Shown here piece by piece: positions 24,425-34,569 of a DNA stretch of 64,000 nt. Position 1 is the first letter of the stretch, and each line of letters begins with the position of its first letter. Location: the NCBI RefSeq assembly GCF_015706575.1, contig NW_024037064.1, positions 5,579,427-5,643,426 on the forward strand, in the 5' to 3' direction. Source of the DNA: Patiria miniata. Lineage: Eukaryota; Echinodermata; Asteroidea; Valvatida; Asterinidae. A program made the position numbers and the translations under genes. The notes beneath the pieces were generated by a model that saw only the letters and a program-made list of their open reading frames with translations, ran no database searches and had not been told where the DNA came from.

Positions 24425-25060
24425 GGTCTACGGCCAGAGGAGAGAGAAGCGGGTCTGGAGGTCTGCGGTGACACGTATGAGGTGGTGGAGTCGTTCTACT
24501 ACCTGGGTGACATGCTGGGTGCTGAGGGAGGAGCAGCAGTGACATCACGCGTGAGGAGTGGGTGGAAGAAGTTCAGGGAGCTGGCCCCATTTTTGACATC
24601 CAAGGCGCCGCCCCTGAAGATGAAGGGCCAGGTTTACACCGCCTGTGTCCGAAGCAGTATGGTGTACGGCTGCGAGACATGGCCCACAAGGGTGGGGCAC
24701 ATCCAGCAGATGGAACGAGCAGAGATGAGAATGATCAGGTGGATGTGTGGGGTGTCTCTGGCTGACAGGCTGTCAAGCGAGGAGTTGAGGAGGAGAGTGG
24801 GAGTGGAGGGGATTGGCATCGTATTGAGGAGGCACAGGCTGAGGTGGTTTGGTCATGTGGAGAGAAAGGAGGATGTCAACTGGGTCAAGAGGTGTACCAA
24901 CGTAATTGTGGGTGGGCCCACACCCGTCGGCCGACCGCGCAAGACTTGGCAGAGCTCCGTGTCAGATGACATGCGACTGCTTGGAGTCAATGCGAGGGAC
25001 GCGACGGACAGGGCCAAGTGGAGGAGAGCCATAGGGAGAAAGCAGGCCAACCCAGAACAG
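24425..25060 (+). mobile_element. LINE fragment, RTE-like reverse transcriptase C-terminus
   Basis: One open stretch of about 210 residues matches the end of RTE-clade polymerases as remembered: VVESFYYLGDMLGAEGG, VYTACVRSSMVYGCETW, EMRMIRWMCGVS, RRHRLRWFGHV, GRPRKTW, DRAKWRRAIGR. The catalytic palm and endonuclease are absent, so it is a 5'-truncated copy, as usual for target-primed LINE insertions. It stops abruptly where a different LINE begins. Confidence 0.85.
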
Positions 25061-25645
25061 ACTGGACAACGGCCTTAAAACCGACATGATGAATGCAGTC
25101 ACAGCTAAAGCTAACAGCATGCTTGGTTTTCTTAGACGCAACTTAGGTTCAGCCCCACCCAAGATCAAACTCCAAGCCTATCAAAGTTTAGTCCATCCTC
25201 ATCTCGATTACTGTGCATCAGTGTGGGACCTTCACAGCCACCAATAAACAGAAGATGGAGATGGTTCAACGAAGAGCTGCCCGCTTCATCACTAACACAT
25301 ATAGCTGGGACAATTCTACATCTGTTACTGCTCTTCTTGAAAAACTGGAATTACCCACCCTGGAAAATAGGAGATACGTACAGCGCCTCACAAACTTCCA
25401 CAAAATCTTCAATGGACGGACGACGTTAAAGTTCCACCTGAAATAACCATTAAGCAGCCAGAAATATCAACGAGACACTCAAAACCCAACTACCTTCAGA
25501 TCCCCTTCACCAATATCAAAGGACTCCAACACTCATTCTTCTATCAGACCAGCAAGGACTAGAACGACCTCCCTCAGCACATTACTGGCATAGGAGACAC
25601 CAATCAATTCAGCGATGCCCTTAGATCCCTCAGCACTCGTCAATA
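25061..25645 (+). mobile_element. LINE fragment, CR1/L2-like reverse transcriptase C-terminus
   Basis: Pieces typical of the end of CR1/L2/Rex-type polymerases appear in order: KANSMLGFLRRNL, YQSLVHPHLDYCASVWD, KMEMVQRRAARFI, LELPTLENRR, LTNFHKIFNG and a tail with SFFYQTSKD. The frame changes between blocks, so the copy is decayed. It directly follows the RTE-like piece in the same orientation. Confidence 0.8.
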
Positions 25646-27060
25646 GCACGTCCATCCCTTCCAAGCTGAGTGATGTTCCTGTAGGAGCTCACAGCTATAT
25701 CAATCAAGAGCAAGATCAAGTGAGGGTACGAAAGAGGGCTGATTGGAATTACCGGCTGCGGTCGGTTCTCAACAAGAGTGAAACTCTCGAGCCGCGGCAC
25801 GCAGAGCTGTGGTAATGCTCTTGGAGCGTATCTCCTTTCCCTTGTCTGTACGTGTAAGTACTGAGCTGGAACAGCAGCCCCTGAAAGAGATACCCAACAG
25901 GCAAACCACCATCCTAGCGTGGGGCCCAAGTCCCCTTCCAAAGACCCGCTCATGAACTGAATGGTGCGGCAGATGATAGAAGTCAACTGTATGGTGGAGA
26001 CACCGCGGACGATATTGTCAGGTGAAGATGAAATGCGGACGGCTTGCGTGACTGTTTGACTGCAGCATCCCGGTTGGGATCCATCAGACCTACACCTTTC
26101 TGTATAGACGTCGCAAAGACGTCATTGGTGGTGGTCCCATCGGAAGGTTGCAAACTTTCTGCACCAACCTTTCTTTCTTTAGCCACTTCAGACTTTTCTT
26201 CTGGCAATTGCTGACACGCAACACATACAAGGTGCACTATTCAATGGCAGTTTGTAGCGCATCCAGCGTTTGCCAGGGGGCCAGGAGAGAGGATTCCACC
26301 TTGCGCAGATCTTCTGTCATCTTGGCCACCAGTGCCTCAATCTCTTGTCGCTTCTGTACAACCTGATACGGATGCCGAGGTAGCAATATAATGCCCCTCC
26401 TCAGTAGACACGATTGAAGGAAACTAAAGGATGAAGGCCTATACACTGCTGGTGTCTGGTCAAGTCTGCTGCAAATGGTAGCTTTCCCAACACAAGACAC
26501 AATTCCAGGCACTAAGTGAAAGAATAGGACAAGAATTGATTGCGTTGTCCGGAGATCTTCAAGGCTGCGGATTTGAGATGGACCCGTGCCTGTAACGATG
26601 GAGTCCAAAAGCCGTAGGAATGATCTCGAGTACCACGTACAGGCATTGGCCTGGCCCTTGTCTATGTTATGGTCGCCCTAGGGTTGCTGAGCATTCCTCC
26701 ACGGAGTGTTGGGCACTTTCCCGGTCACTTCCCCAAACCCTCATCTGTGATACGGTTACCCTGAGGGGTTCTCAAGCATGCATCCACAGAGTGTTGGGCC
26801 AGAGCCAGAATCCTCCCCTTATCCGCCTTACTGTTGCCCAAAGGGGCGTCTGATGAGCGTTCCTTCGTGGAGTGTTGGAGATTGGCCGTGTAGTGATTCT
26901 TCTCCAGCAGCTTGTCTCCAGAGTTGTTCTTCATCATCCAGCTCCTATACCTACCATTTCAGGAAGCATGGTCGATTGCTTGAATGACTGCAAGAACGAT
27001 GACGTCCTGCAGACAATGTTTGTATTTGCAGTGACAGCTGGCTTTTCTGTGTGAAGAAGT
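25646..27060 (-). pseudogene. GC-richer relic of unknown origin with minus-strand open pieces
   Basis: Composition is clearly richer in G+C than the neighbourhood. On the minus strand are an open piece with heptad-like QKRQEIEALVAKMTEDLRKV ending in a stop at 26237, and another with SEVAKERKVGAESLQPSDG and TTTNDVFATSIQKGVGLMD. They are in different frames and no start was found. It may be a decayed gene copy or the inner part of an unknown transposon. No family assignment is made. Confidence 0.3.
26665..26880. repeat. Three imperfect tandem units with GGAGTGTTGG motif
   Basis: CACGGAGTGTTGGGC, CACAGAGTGTTGGGC and CGTGGAGTGTTGGAG end three units of roughly 80-100 bp, each preceded by a CCCTAGGG-, CCCTGAGGGG- or CCCAAAGGGG-like word. 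On the minus strand they read as repeated AQHSV-type peptide, so the repeat may once have been coding. Confidence 0.55.
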
Positions 27061-27644
27061 TGCACTTCTGTCAGTGATGCAGGGGTGCATGTAGATGCGA
27101 CGCTATCACAAGTAGGACATGTTGACTGAAGAAACAACTTGCATGCAATCTACTTCAAGCGATCTCCAGTAACTCGGTTGGTTGCATGTCACCGAGTATA
27201 CACTTGCTGAAACCGTTTTTAATTTTATTATACGGAACAAAGAACTGATTTTATGAGGCAAGTGAAATGGTAAATAAACAAGATAACAAACATGTGCTGA
27301 AAAGACATGTGAGCACACATACACAGAATGGAAAGTTACATAATGAGTGAACTTGTTCACAGAGATGTCTGAAGAAGGTGCACTAACAATAACTTGGTTT
27401 ACTACAATGTTCAAGCAAGGATCTGATCCAAAAATTTTGCGTAAAAACTCTACTGATCCATTTCAAGTAAATAGTTGATGTAACAACCACTTTGAATTAA
27501 GTTTATGCAATTGATCACTGATGCAGGCAGGGATGTGAAGTCAACCATTAATTGTATCCTTTAAATTTATTAGTTCTTGAGTTCTGAAAAAAACCCATTA
27601 AAACTACATTCTAAGCGAACCAAAGGCATCAAAATTTTGTCACA

Positions 27645-27980
27645 GACACCACAAACTGACACTCGGTTTTCACAAACTGAAACCGGTCTTAATGTCACCA
27701 GTCTAAAGGATTCTAATTCATTTTTTGTGTAAGCCCACAAGTAAATGGATGGTGTAAATTTGTGTCGAACCCTTCAAAGCGTTTTTATTTCGTATTTCCA
27801 TCACATGTTTGTGTTTCATTGGGTAAAAAACTACATTATTCTATTACGAGTCAGTGTACTATTAAAGTGCGTGCACACACCCGCATGTCAGTTCGTGAAA
27901 CTGAAATTATTGATAACACGGTTTTCACGAACTGACCCCACATGCGTACATGTCAGTTTGTGAAAACGGTGAGGATTTAC
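27645..27980. repeat. Cluster of inverted TTTTCACGAACTGAC motifs
   Basis: The motif appears as CGGTTTTCACAAACTGA (27663) and CGGTTTTCACGAACTGA (about 27918), and inverted as TCAGTTCGTGAAA (about 27889) and TCAGTTTGTGAAAACGG (about 27955). The 27885-27945 pair can form a hairpin with a stem of about 20 bp. Probably the subterminal repeats of a DNA transposon; ends not fixed. Confidence 0.5.
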
Positions 27981-28075
27981 GTGATGTGTGATGTCACAAA
28001 GTAGTGCCGTGTCAGTGCATTTCAGCATCAAAAGCAGCTCATCTTTTAGGTCCAGGTATTGTGAAAACCTTGAAT
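27970..28075 (-). pseudogene. Second copy of the 24.1-kb exon
   Basis: Acceptor-like TTCCAATTCAAG and the reading RFSQYLDLKDELLLMLKCTD match the candidate exon at 24.1 kb with small gaps. It has no donor and lies inside the inverted-motif cluster, so it is more likely a duplicated relic than a working exon. Confidence 0.3.
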
Positions 28076-28309
28076 TGGAAATAAAAAGCGACATTAAAAT
28101 TAATTATATATGTAAGTATAGGGACCGTACACGAACCGGCACACAATCGCTTTTCAGGAGGTATATAACAGGTGTTTCCACATGTTATTGATCTTCAATA
28201 AATCTAAGACATGTGGGTCATTTATTCCTGATATAATGCAATCCTAAGCTGGCTGTTTAATCAAATCCTGCTTCATTGATCCACACTGGATCTGCCCAAC
28301 ACCTGTTAA

Positions 28310-28484
28310 CCCCTTGATGCCGGTATTGTCAGCCACGGATCAGCTGCACTTTGAGTTTGAATGTGTACATGCAGGCATTTGGATATTGCCCATCAATGAA
28401 TGCAGCAGGAATGCGGCCACAGCGTTCCCTGGCTCATCACCCTTCATTGAGCTGCAGTCACCGCCGTCAGCCAGCGTTAAGGGG
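28310..28484. mobile_element. 175-bp MITE with TTAA target duplication
   Basis: The ends CCCCTTGATGC and GCGTTAAGGGG are imperfect inverted repeats, flanked by TTAA at 28306-28309 and 28485-28488. A TTAA duplication is used by piggyBac and Kolobok elements. The inside is GC-richer (GCCACGGATCAGC, CCGCCGTCAGCC) and has no transposase. Confidence 0.7.
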
Positions 28485-28488
28485 TTAA

Positions 28489-29584
28489 ATGATCACCTGT
28501 CTTTAGGTTTAGGCATTCTCCTGATGACAGTCAGGAGAATCACTGACTAAATCTTCAACTCTTCAGAACCACTTCTCTTTTTAGAGACTGTCACTTCACA
28601 TGCTGTTCATATAGAACTTTTCCCTAGTGATTTCTATCGTATTCAACATCACCTACCTAGGCAGAGTCAGCATCCAGGATCTCTAGTAGCTACCATTAAA
28701 CATCAGCGTTGTTAACTTGAACTTTGCTCCTCCACCCCTAGCTACCGACTTCTTCAACGGGATGTGCTCTAGCGCCCATCGCATGGCAGATGGCAGAGAG
28801 GTTGGAGCAAAACGACTTCACTGAAACATCCGTCTGTGGTGGCAAGAAATTGGAGATGGAGCTTGCGTGTGTCACACTTGATCGGCAAGTTTCTAATATT
28901 CAAACATTCGGTTAAGTGCAGTTTTGAAATAATCAAATACTAAACTATTTGAAAATGGACAGCCCTACAAGCCACACTTTAGTTGTAGCCAGCAGACCAG
29001 CAGTTTATAGTTCACAGTATTTCATGATAAGTTCCTCCTAACTGGAGTTGTTTCCTGCTTGGGTTTGTCTGCTTGTGGAGTCATTGGTTTGTAGATCATT
29101 GCTGTGCTTTTACAGTCATTTTCCAATAATGCTGTGTGGCTTTATACTTTTTTCCTACTGTCCATTTGTTTATACCTTTAGAGCTTTTTTTGTTCATTGT
29201 TTGATCCAGATTGAGATTTCTTTCAGTTAAGAAGACTGTTTTTTTATTTAAGGATACGTTTTTGTTTTTTTTAAAGATCTCCTTTTTTATCAGACTAAAT
29301 TCAAAATTCGAAAAGTCTATTTGTTTTTCTTGATTCCTTTTTTTCTTTGTCCCAGTTTCTACAAGTATATCGTGACGTAATAATTTCAAACAGGATTTTT
29401 TCTTAGTGAGCCATTTTTTGCCGTTTCACAAGTATCATACATTTTGGAGAAAATATCACAATTTTATGTGTTTGCATGCAGTTAAAATAAATAAATTTAC
29501 AAAATACCAAACATTTAACTAGTCATAACTTAGATAAACATTCCATTTCAAACCTGAAAACCTAGCTTTCCCACCACCACTACT
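28489..29584. other. Non-coding, T-rich
   Basis: No exon with both splice borders and a kept frame was found. The part 29.0-29.4 kb is dominated by T runs. Confidence 0.45.
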
Positions 29585-31725
29585 TCAGAAAGTTCCGATG
29601 AAAGTTGATTGGTCAGTCAGTTGTAAATCCACTCGTGACGCTCTCCTATGCAAGGCTATCGTGCTCAGTGGTCCACCTGCAGAGGAAGATGTGAGATAGA
29701 AACAAAAAGGCATATCAGAGTCAAGTCAACTTGAATTGGATTGAGAACAGTGGGGTCTTAGAATAGTGTTTATCAGACAGGGCTCATAGTGGATCATCAG
29801 ACAATTTCAGAATTTGAGAACATCTCAACTACAAAGAAGATTTTGTTTCCATCAAAATAAGACATCAATGTTGTAGTTACTATCAAGAGGACATGCAGAC
29901 TTGAATTGATCTCAAGAGATTATGGAGACTATAATCTGATGACCACATTGGAAAGCAATTTCTGAGGTGCAACCAGTGGACACTTTCAGGGCATGTTCAC
30001 AATCAGCGAATCATTCGTAGTTTGAAAAATATGTTTACAACTTGGAAAACTGTCCTTCAAATACACATGTGTAAATCTTTGTGACAACAGCAGAGTCTAC
30101 TCTCTACCTTGGAAGTCAACTACAATTGCTCCTTGATTTCAAAGCACAAGTGCAAAATTATTGACCTTATTAAACTGGTAGTTCTTGCTAACAATGGCTG
30201 CGGCAGATCTTGTCTCCTGCGTGTTTCTCAGAGCCCATACTGACTATCAGGAAAGGAAGGAAAGAAAAACAAGAAATGAATGTTTGATATCTGAAGGAAA
30301 TAAGTGATCAGGGCTGAGAATGAACAGAAAGCGTTATTCATCATAAATGAGGGAATTTAAATAAATTTGCCAAAATGCACTGCGAAAACCAATTTGGAGC
30401 CATCAATCACGTTGACAATAAACTTCTCCCCAAAAGTTAGAATGCATGTCAAAAGTACAAAATCTGACTTGAGCATGTATTTTTGCTCTGACAAGGACCT
30501 CTGAATTGACAAATGTGCGATCATAATTTCAGCCGTTTCTTAGGTTTATCCGTTCCCGCTTTTGCTGTCTTGAATTGATCATTTTCAGTCAGATGTTTTG
30601 CTCACCTTTGATTAGAATGATTCATTGTCACCACAACAAATTCCTCTACAGCCTCTCATCTCCAGTGGGGAGGGGGGGGGGTTAAACTGCAATAACAAAA
30701 TAACTAATACAAAACAACATTATCCAGTGGCAAATTGGTGAATTTCATTTAATCAATTAAACTGGAAACTGTTCAGTTTAGAAAAAGTTTAATTTGCTGA
30801 TGCATTTTAAAACAGACTGACATGACAAAATCAATTTTAAACCGTCTCATGCAGAGCATCAAAAGCCATTAACTTAAAATGCACTTCAAAGTACAGAATT
30901 CAATTTGTTCACAGACAAATGTCCAATCATAATTTCAGCCGTTTTGAAGATGTTTCTCCATTCCTTTTGCTGTCTATAATGGATCAGTTGCAATCAGATG
31001 CTCACCTTGGATTGGATGATCGGATTCCCCTGAAATCGTTGTTTCATCGCTACTTTCCCTCTTCTCTCCAGTAAGCTTCTCATCCGTGGTAGCTTGTACC
31101 TTGCAGTGTTATCAAAAACAAAACAATCATTCAAGTGGTCAAGTTTTCAAAGTACATTTTGCACACAAATCTTGTCCACAAATTTTGTATTTCCAATTAT
31201 AAACACAAAAGCAATTTTGTTTGTGTTGTTTTACTTATTTGTTATCTTTATTTAGCGTGCCCAGAATTTTTAAGCTATAGATTCAGAATGCCGAGTTAAA
31301 ACTGGAGTGAAATTTTGAGGTGGCATCATTTCAATTAAAAGAAAAAGGCCTTTGATGACCCACTCTGAAGATTGTTTACCATTGTAAGAAAAGGTTTTCA
31401 AATCTTTCTCCAACAGAATGCTTTGGTTTACTTGATGGAAAAAATAATAATCCAAGAAACAAATGGAATGCTCTTTGGGGTCTAAAATTGAAGTCCATTT
31501 TGACTGATCGGCAATAATTATGATGTTTGTTGAGAATTTATTTTTCAAAAGTTCCTAATTAAATTTCAAATTTCTTCAAAAAGTCATTCCTTCTTAAAAT
31601 CTTACCTTGTTTTTAGATGTAACCCTTCTGGAAGCACATCCTGGTAAGATTGGTTTAAACAGGGCCACCACGTGAAGGTCCCAGGATACCAGCCCCAAAC
31701 ACGCTTTCAGTATCGTCAGGTCCAT
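29585..31725 (-). CDS. Possible three-exon gene, 101-aa protein of unknown function
   Basis: Exons 31725-31606, 31099-31006 and 29676-29585 have donor or acceptor signals (AAG|GTAAGA, CTGCAAG|GT, CAAG|GTGAGC, CCTCTGCAG|GT) and join without a frame break: 306 nt from ATG to TGA. The product starts with a partly hydrophobic stretch (MDLTILKACLGLVSWDLHVV). A Glu/Ser/Thr-rich linker (TGEKRESSDETTISGESDH) follows, and the C-terminus ends RVDLQLTDQSTFIGTF. The start lies at the edge of a GC-rich, CpG-rich block that could be its promoter. No family is known to me, and chance agreement of short exons is possible. Confidence 0.38.
30480..31030. repeat. Diverged tandem duplication of about 430 bp in the intron
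   Basis: ATCATAATTTCAGCCGTTT occurs at about 30520 and 30927, each followed by CATTCC/CGTTCC, TTTTGCTGTCT, a GGATCA/GATCA block and GCTCACCTTTGATT or GCTCACCTTGGATT. The second copy carries the putative middle exon donor; the first may hold a decayed equivalent. Confidence 0.6.
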
Positions 31726-32300
31726 TGCTGGGCAAAAGGCCGGCCCCGGAGGGCCATGCACAGTTGCCGACTGTCCGGTACGCCCCCCCAACCCCGAAGG
31801 ATCAGGAGAGTACCCTAACCTATATGCGTGCCCCCCTCAGTTCATCCCCCATTACAGGTTCATGCGTTCTGAGGAAGTAGCAGCGTTTGCCGGCTGTGAA
31901 TACAGGGCCACGCCCCTATAAAGAGGGACGCACTACCTGCTCCTTTATGGCACGGCATCCTAGGGTTTCCAGGCCGCTGCATAGGACCCACGCCCCACGT
32001 GGATGCCGGAGCATTCCCGTGGACGCAACCCGTCCCTTGAAACTGGGTTTGCCTCGCACCAACCGAGGCACCAGTCCAACCCCGATTAACTGGGTTTACC
32101 CCGCACCTCAACCGAAGAACCAGTCCAACTCCGATTAACTGGGTTTACCCCGCAATACGCAAACGGGGCACCAGTCCAACTCCGATGACCTGTGGAGAAA
32201 CCACCACCTACACCCCACACAAGCCACCACCTACACCCCACACAATAACAAGCACACACCCACCACCAACTAGTACATAACAAACACATATTTCAACCAC
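31600..32300. other. GC- and CpG-rich island
   Basis: A sharp change to GC-rich sequence with many CpGs (GGCCGGCCCCGGAGGG, CCGACTGTCCGGTACG) inside AT-rich DNA. It contains three units of 47-49 bp starting AACTGGGTTT at 32041, 32088 and 32137, and a duplicated CCACCACCTACACCCCACAC at about 32200. It may be a promoter/5' UTR for the minus-strand gene or the end of an unidentified transposon. Confidence 0.5.
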
Positions 32301-32698
32301 CCTGGACATTCTTATTGTTTAAGTAAAACATAATCAAAATGTAATCTTAAAAAAAAAAAAAATTAAAAAAGAATTTGGGCTGTTGGGAATGTTTTTCTCC
32401 CAATTTTCCTTTATTTCAACAAAATCCTGACAAACAAATTGACTTTTGTGCTTATTTCTAAAACTTTGTTTTCACTGAAATTTTTCCAGGATGGTTCAAG
32501 TTACATATATATGTACAAGCAAATTTAACGTTTTTTTCCTGAGAGAAATTTTATTACAGAATTGCTCAAAACTGCTGTGCAAATTGGTTAACATAATATA
32601 ATAATTAGCAGTTGCTTCGACTTATAGAATCAGGATAGATTCAAATTTGCTTGCACATGAAAAATACAAGAATCATGGTTTGACTTACTCTGAACAAA

Positions 32699-33025
32699 AC
32701 GAACGACTCCACTGTCACAATCCGGGGGAACAAGTGCATGTGGCCTTGAGCTGCGAAGGAAATGGTTACCTCACCTCAGTTAACATGCAACCTTGTTCCC
32801 CCTGCGCCGATGATTCCAAACAATCCAACGAACGACTCCACTTGCAAACTGTCACAATCCGGGGGGGGGGACAAATGCATGTGGCCCTGCAAAAAAAATG
32901 GTTACCTCACCTCAGTTAACATGCAACCTTGTCCCCCTATGCCGACGATTCCGAGCAATCTACAGAACAACTCCACTTGCAAACTGTACACTTTCACAAT
33001 CAGGGGGTCTCTTGTGCATGTTCAC
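32699..33025. repeat. Tandem repeat, about 2.5 units of 130-135 bp
   Basis: CGAACGACTCCACT and GAACAACTCCACTTGCAAA mark the units at about 32699, 32830 and 32966. TGGTTACCTCACCTCAGTTA and ACATGCAACCTTG are shared, and each unit has CACAATCCGGGGG or a variant. Non-coding. Confidence 0.75.
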
Positions 33026-33156
33026 GTCTGCAGAAAATCCATGCAAATAAATTAATGTTCATTTAATTTGAAGTATTTTCCTTGAATTGCCTTTGGCCAA
33101 ATAATGAAAATCTGAAATTATTAAATACCAGATTCATTATATCTGCCATTTTTACA

Positions 33157-33291
33157 CTCTAAAAACAGATTGGTAACATAACCAATCATTGGTTGAATTA
33201 ACCAACAATTTTTTAATATGTGTGGACCTAATCGGGTTGGTTGGATACATTTTAACCAACATTGGTTATTTAACCAATCTGTTTTTAGAAT
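33157..33291. mobile_element. 135-bp palindromic MITE
   Basis: The ends TCTAAAAACAGATTGGT and ACCAATCTGTTTTTAGA are perfect inverted repeats, and inner AACCAATCATTGGTTGAATT words continue the symmetry. The entire element can fold. The target duplication is unclear. Confidence 0.75.
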
Positions 33292-33619
33292 GACCTATAG
33301 TGTCATGCCCCATAACATGTGTTAATTTGTGAAACAAACCCAAACCCAGTTAAATGATGCATTGCTATAGCATTAGCAAAATCCTTTTTAAGTGTCTGAC
33401 AATTAACAATGATTTTTTTTGGGGGGGGGGGTTACCTCCGAGGTTTCCGAGTGATACAGGCATCCACAGGTAGCGAGGATGGCGAATTCCACTTCTCCCA
33501 ACATCAGAAAGTCACCAGAAAGTCACCAGAATCATTCCACTTGTCCCAACAGCAGAAAGTCACCAGAATTCCACGTCTCCCACATCAGAATAGGCAGTGT
33601 TCCTCAAAGTTCCAGTTGG

Positions 33620-34568
33620 TCCTTCCAAACAAGCATCGTCCTTCCAAACACTCATCGTCCTTCCAAACACGCATCGTCCTTCCAAACACGCATCGTCCTT
33701 CCAAACAAGCATCGTCCTTCCAAACAAGCATCGTCCTTCCAAACAAACCTCGTCCTTCCAAACAAACCTCGTCCTTCCAAACAAGCATCGTCCTTCCAAA
33801 CACGCATCGTCCTTCCAAACACGCATCGTCCTTCCAAACACGCATCGTCCTTCCGAACACGCATCGTCCTTCCGAACACGCATCGTCCTTCCGAACACGC
33901 ATCGTCCTTCCAAACAAGCATCGTCCTTCCAAACAAGCATCGTCCTTCCAAACAAGCATCGTCCTTCCAAACAAGCATCGTCCTTCCAAACAAGCATCGT
34001 CCTTCCAAACAAGCATCGTCCTTCCAAACATGCATCGTCCTTCCAAACAAGCATCGTCCTTCCAAACAAGCATCGTCCTTCCAAACAAGCATCGTCCTTC
34101 CAAACAAGCATCGTCCTTCCAAACAAGCATCGTCCTTCCAAACACGCATCGTCCTTCCAAACAAGCATCGTCCTTCCAAACAAGCATTGTCCTTCCAAAC
34201 ACGCATCGTCCTTCCAAACACGCATCGTCCTTCCAAACAAGCATCGTTCTTCCAAACAAGCATCGTCCTTCCAAACACGCATCGTCCTTCCAAACACGCA
34301 TCGTCCTTCCAAACAAGCATCGTCCTTCCAAACAAACATCGTCCTTCCAAACAGGCATCGTCCTTCCCAAACACGCATCGTCCTTCCAAACAAACATCGT
34401 CCTTCCAAACAAGCATCGTCCTTCCAAACAAGCATTGTCCTTCCAAACAAGCATCGTCCTTCCAAACAAGCATCGTCCTTCCAAAACATGCATCGTCCTT
34501 CCAAACAAGCATCGTCCTTCCAAACAAGCATCATCCTTCCAAACACGCATCGTCCTCCCAAACAAGTG
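33620..34568. repeat. 19-bp minisatellite, about 49 units
   Basis: The unit CCTTCCAAACAAGCATCGT repeats nearly without change; variants are ACACGCATC, ACAAACATC, AACCTCG and single-base slips. Because 19 is not a multiple of three, three units (57 nt) return to frame, so every plus frame encodes the same 19-residue peptide repeat and every minus frame another. No frame has a stop, giving six overlapping frames of about 290-440 codons. Frame-independent openness is a consequence of the unit, so coding is not claimed. Confidence 0.93.
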
Positions 34569-34569
34569 T

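Noticed and set aside
33620-34568. CRISPR-like regular repeat
   Set aside because: Units are contiguous with no unique spacers, and the genome is eukaryotic.
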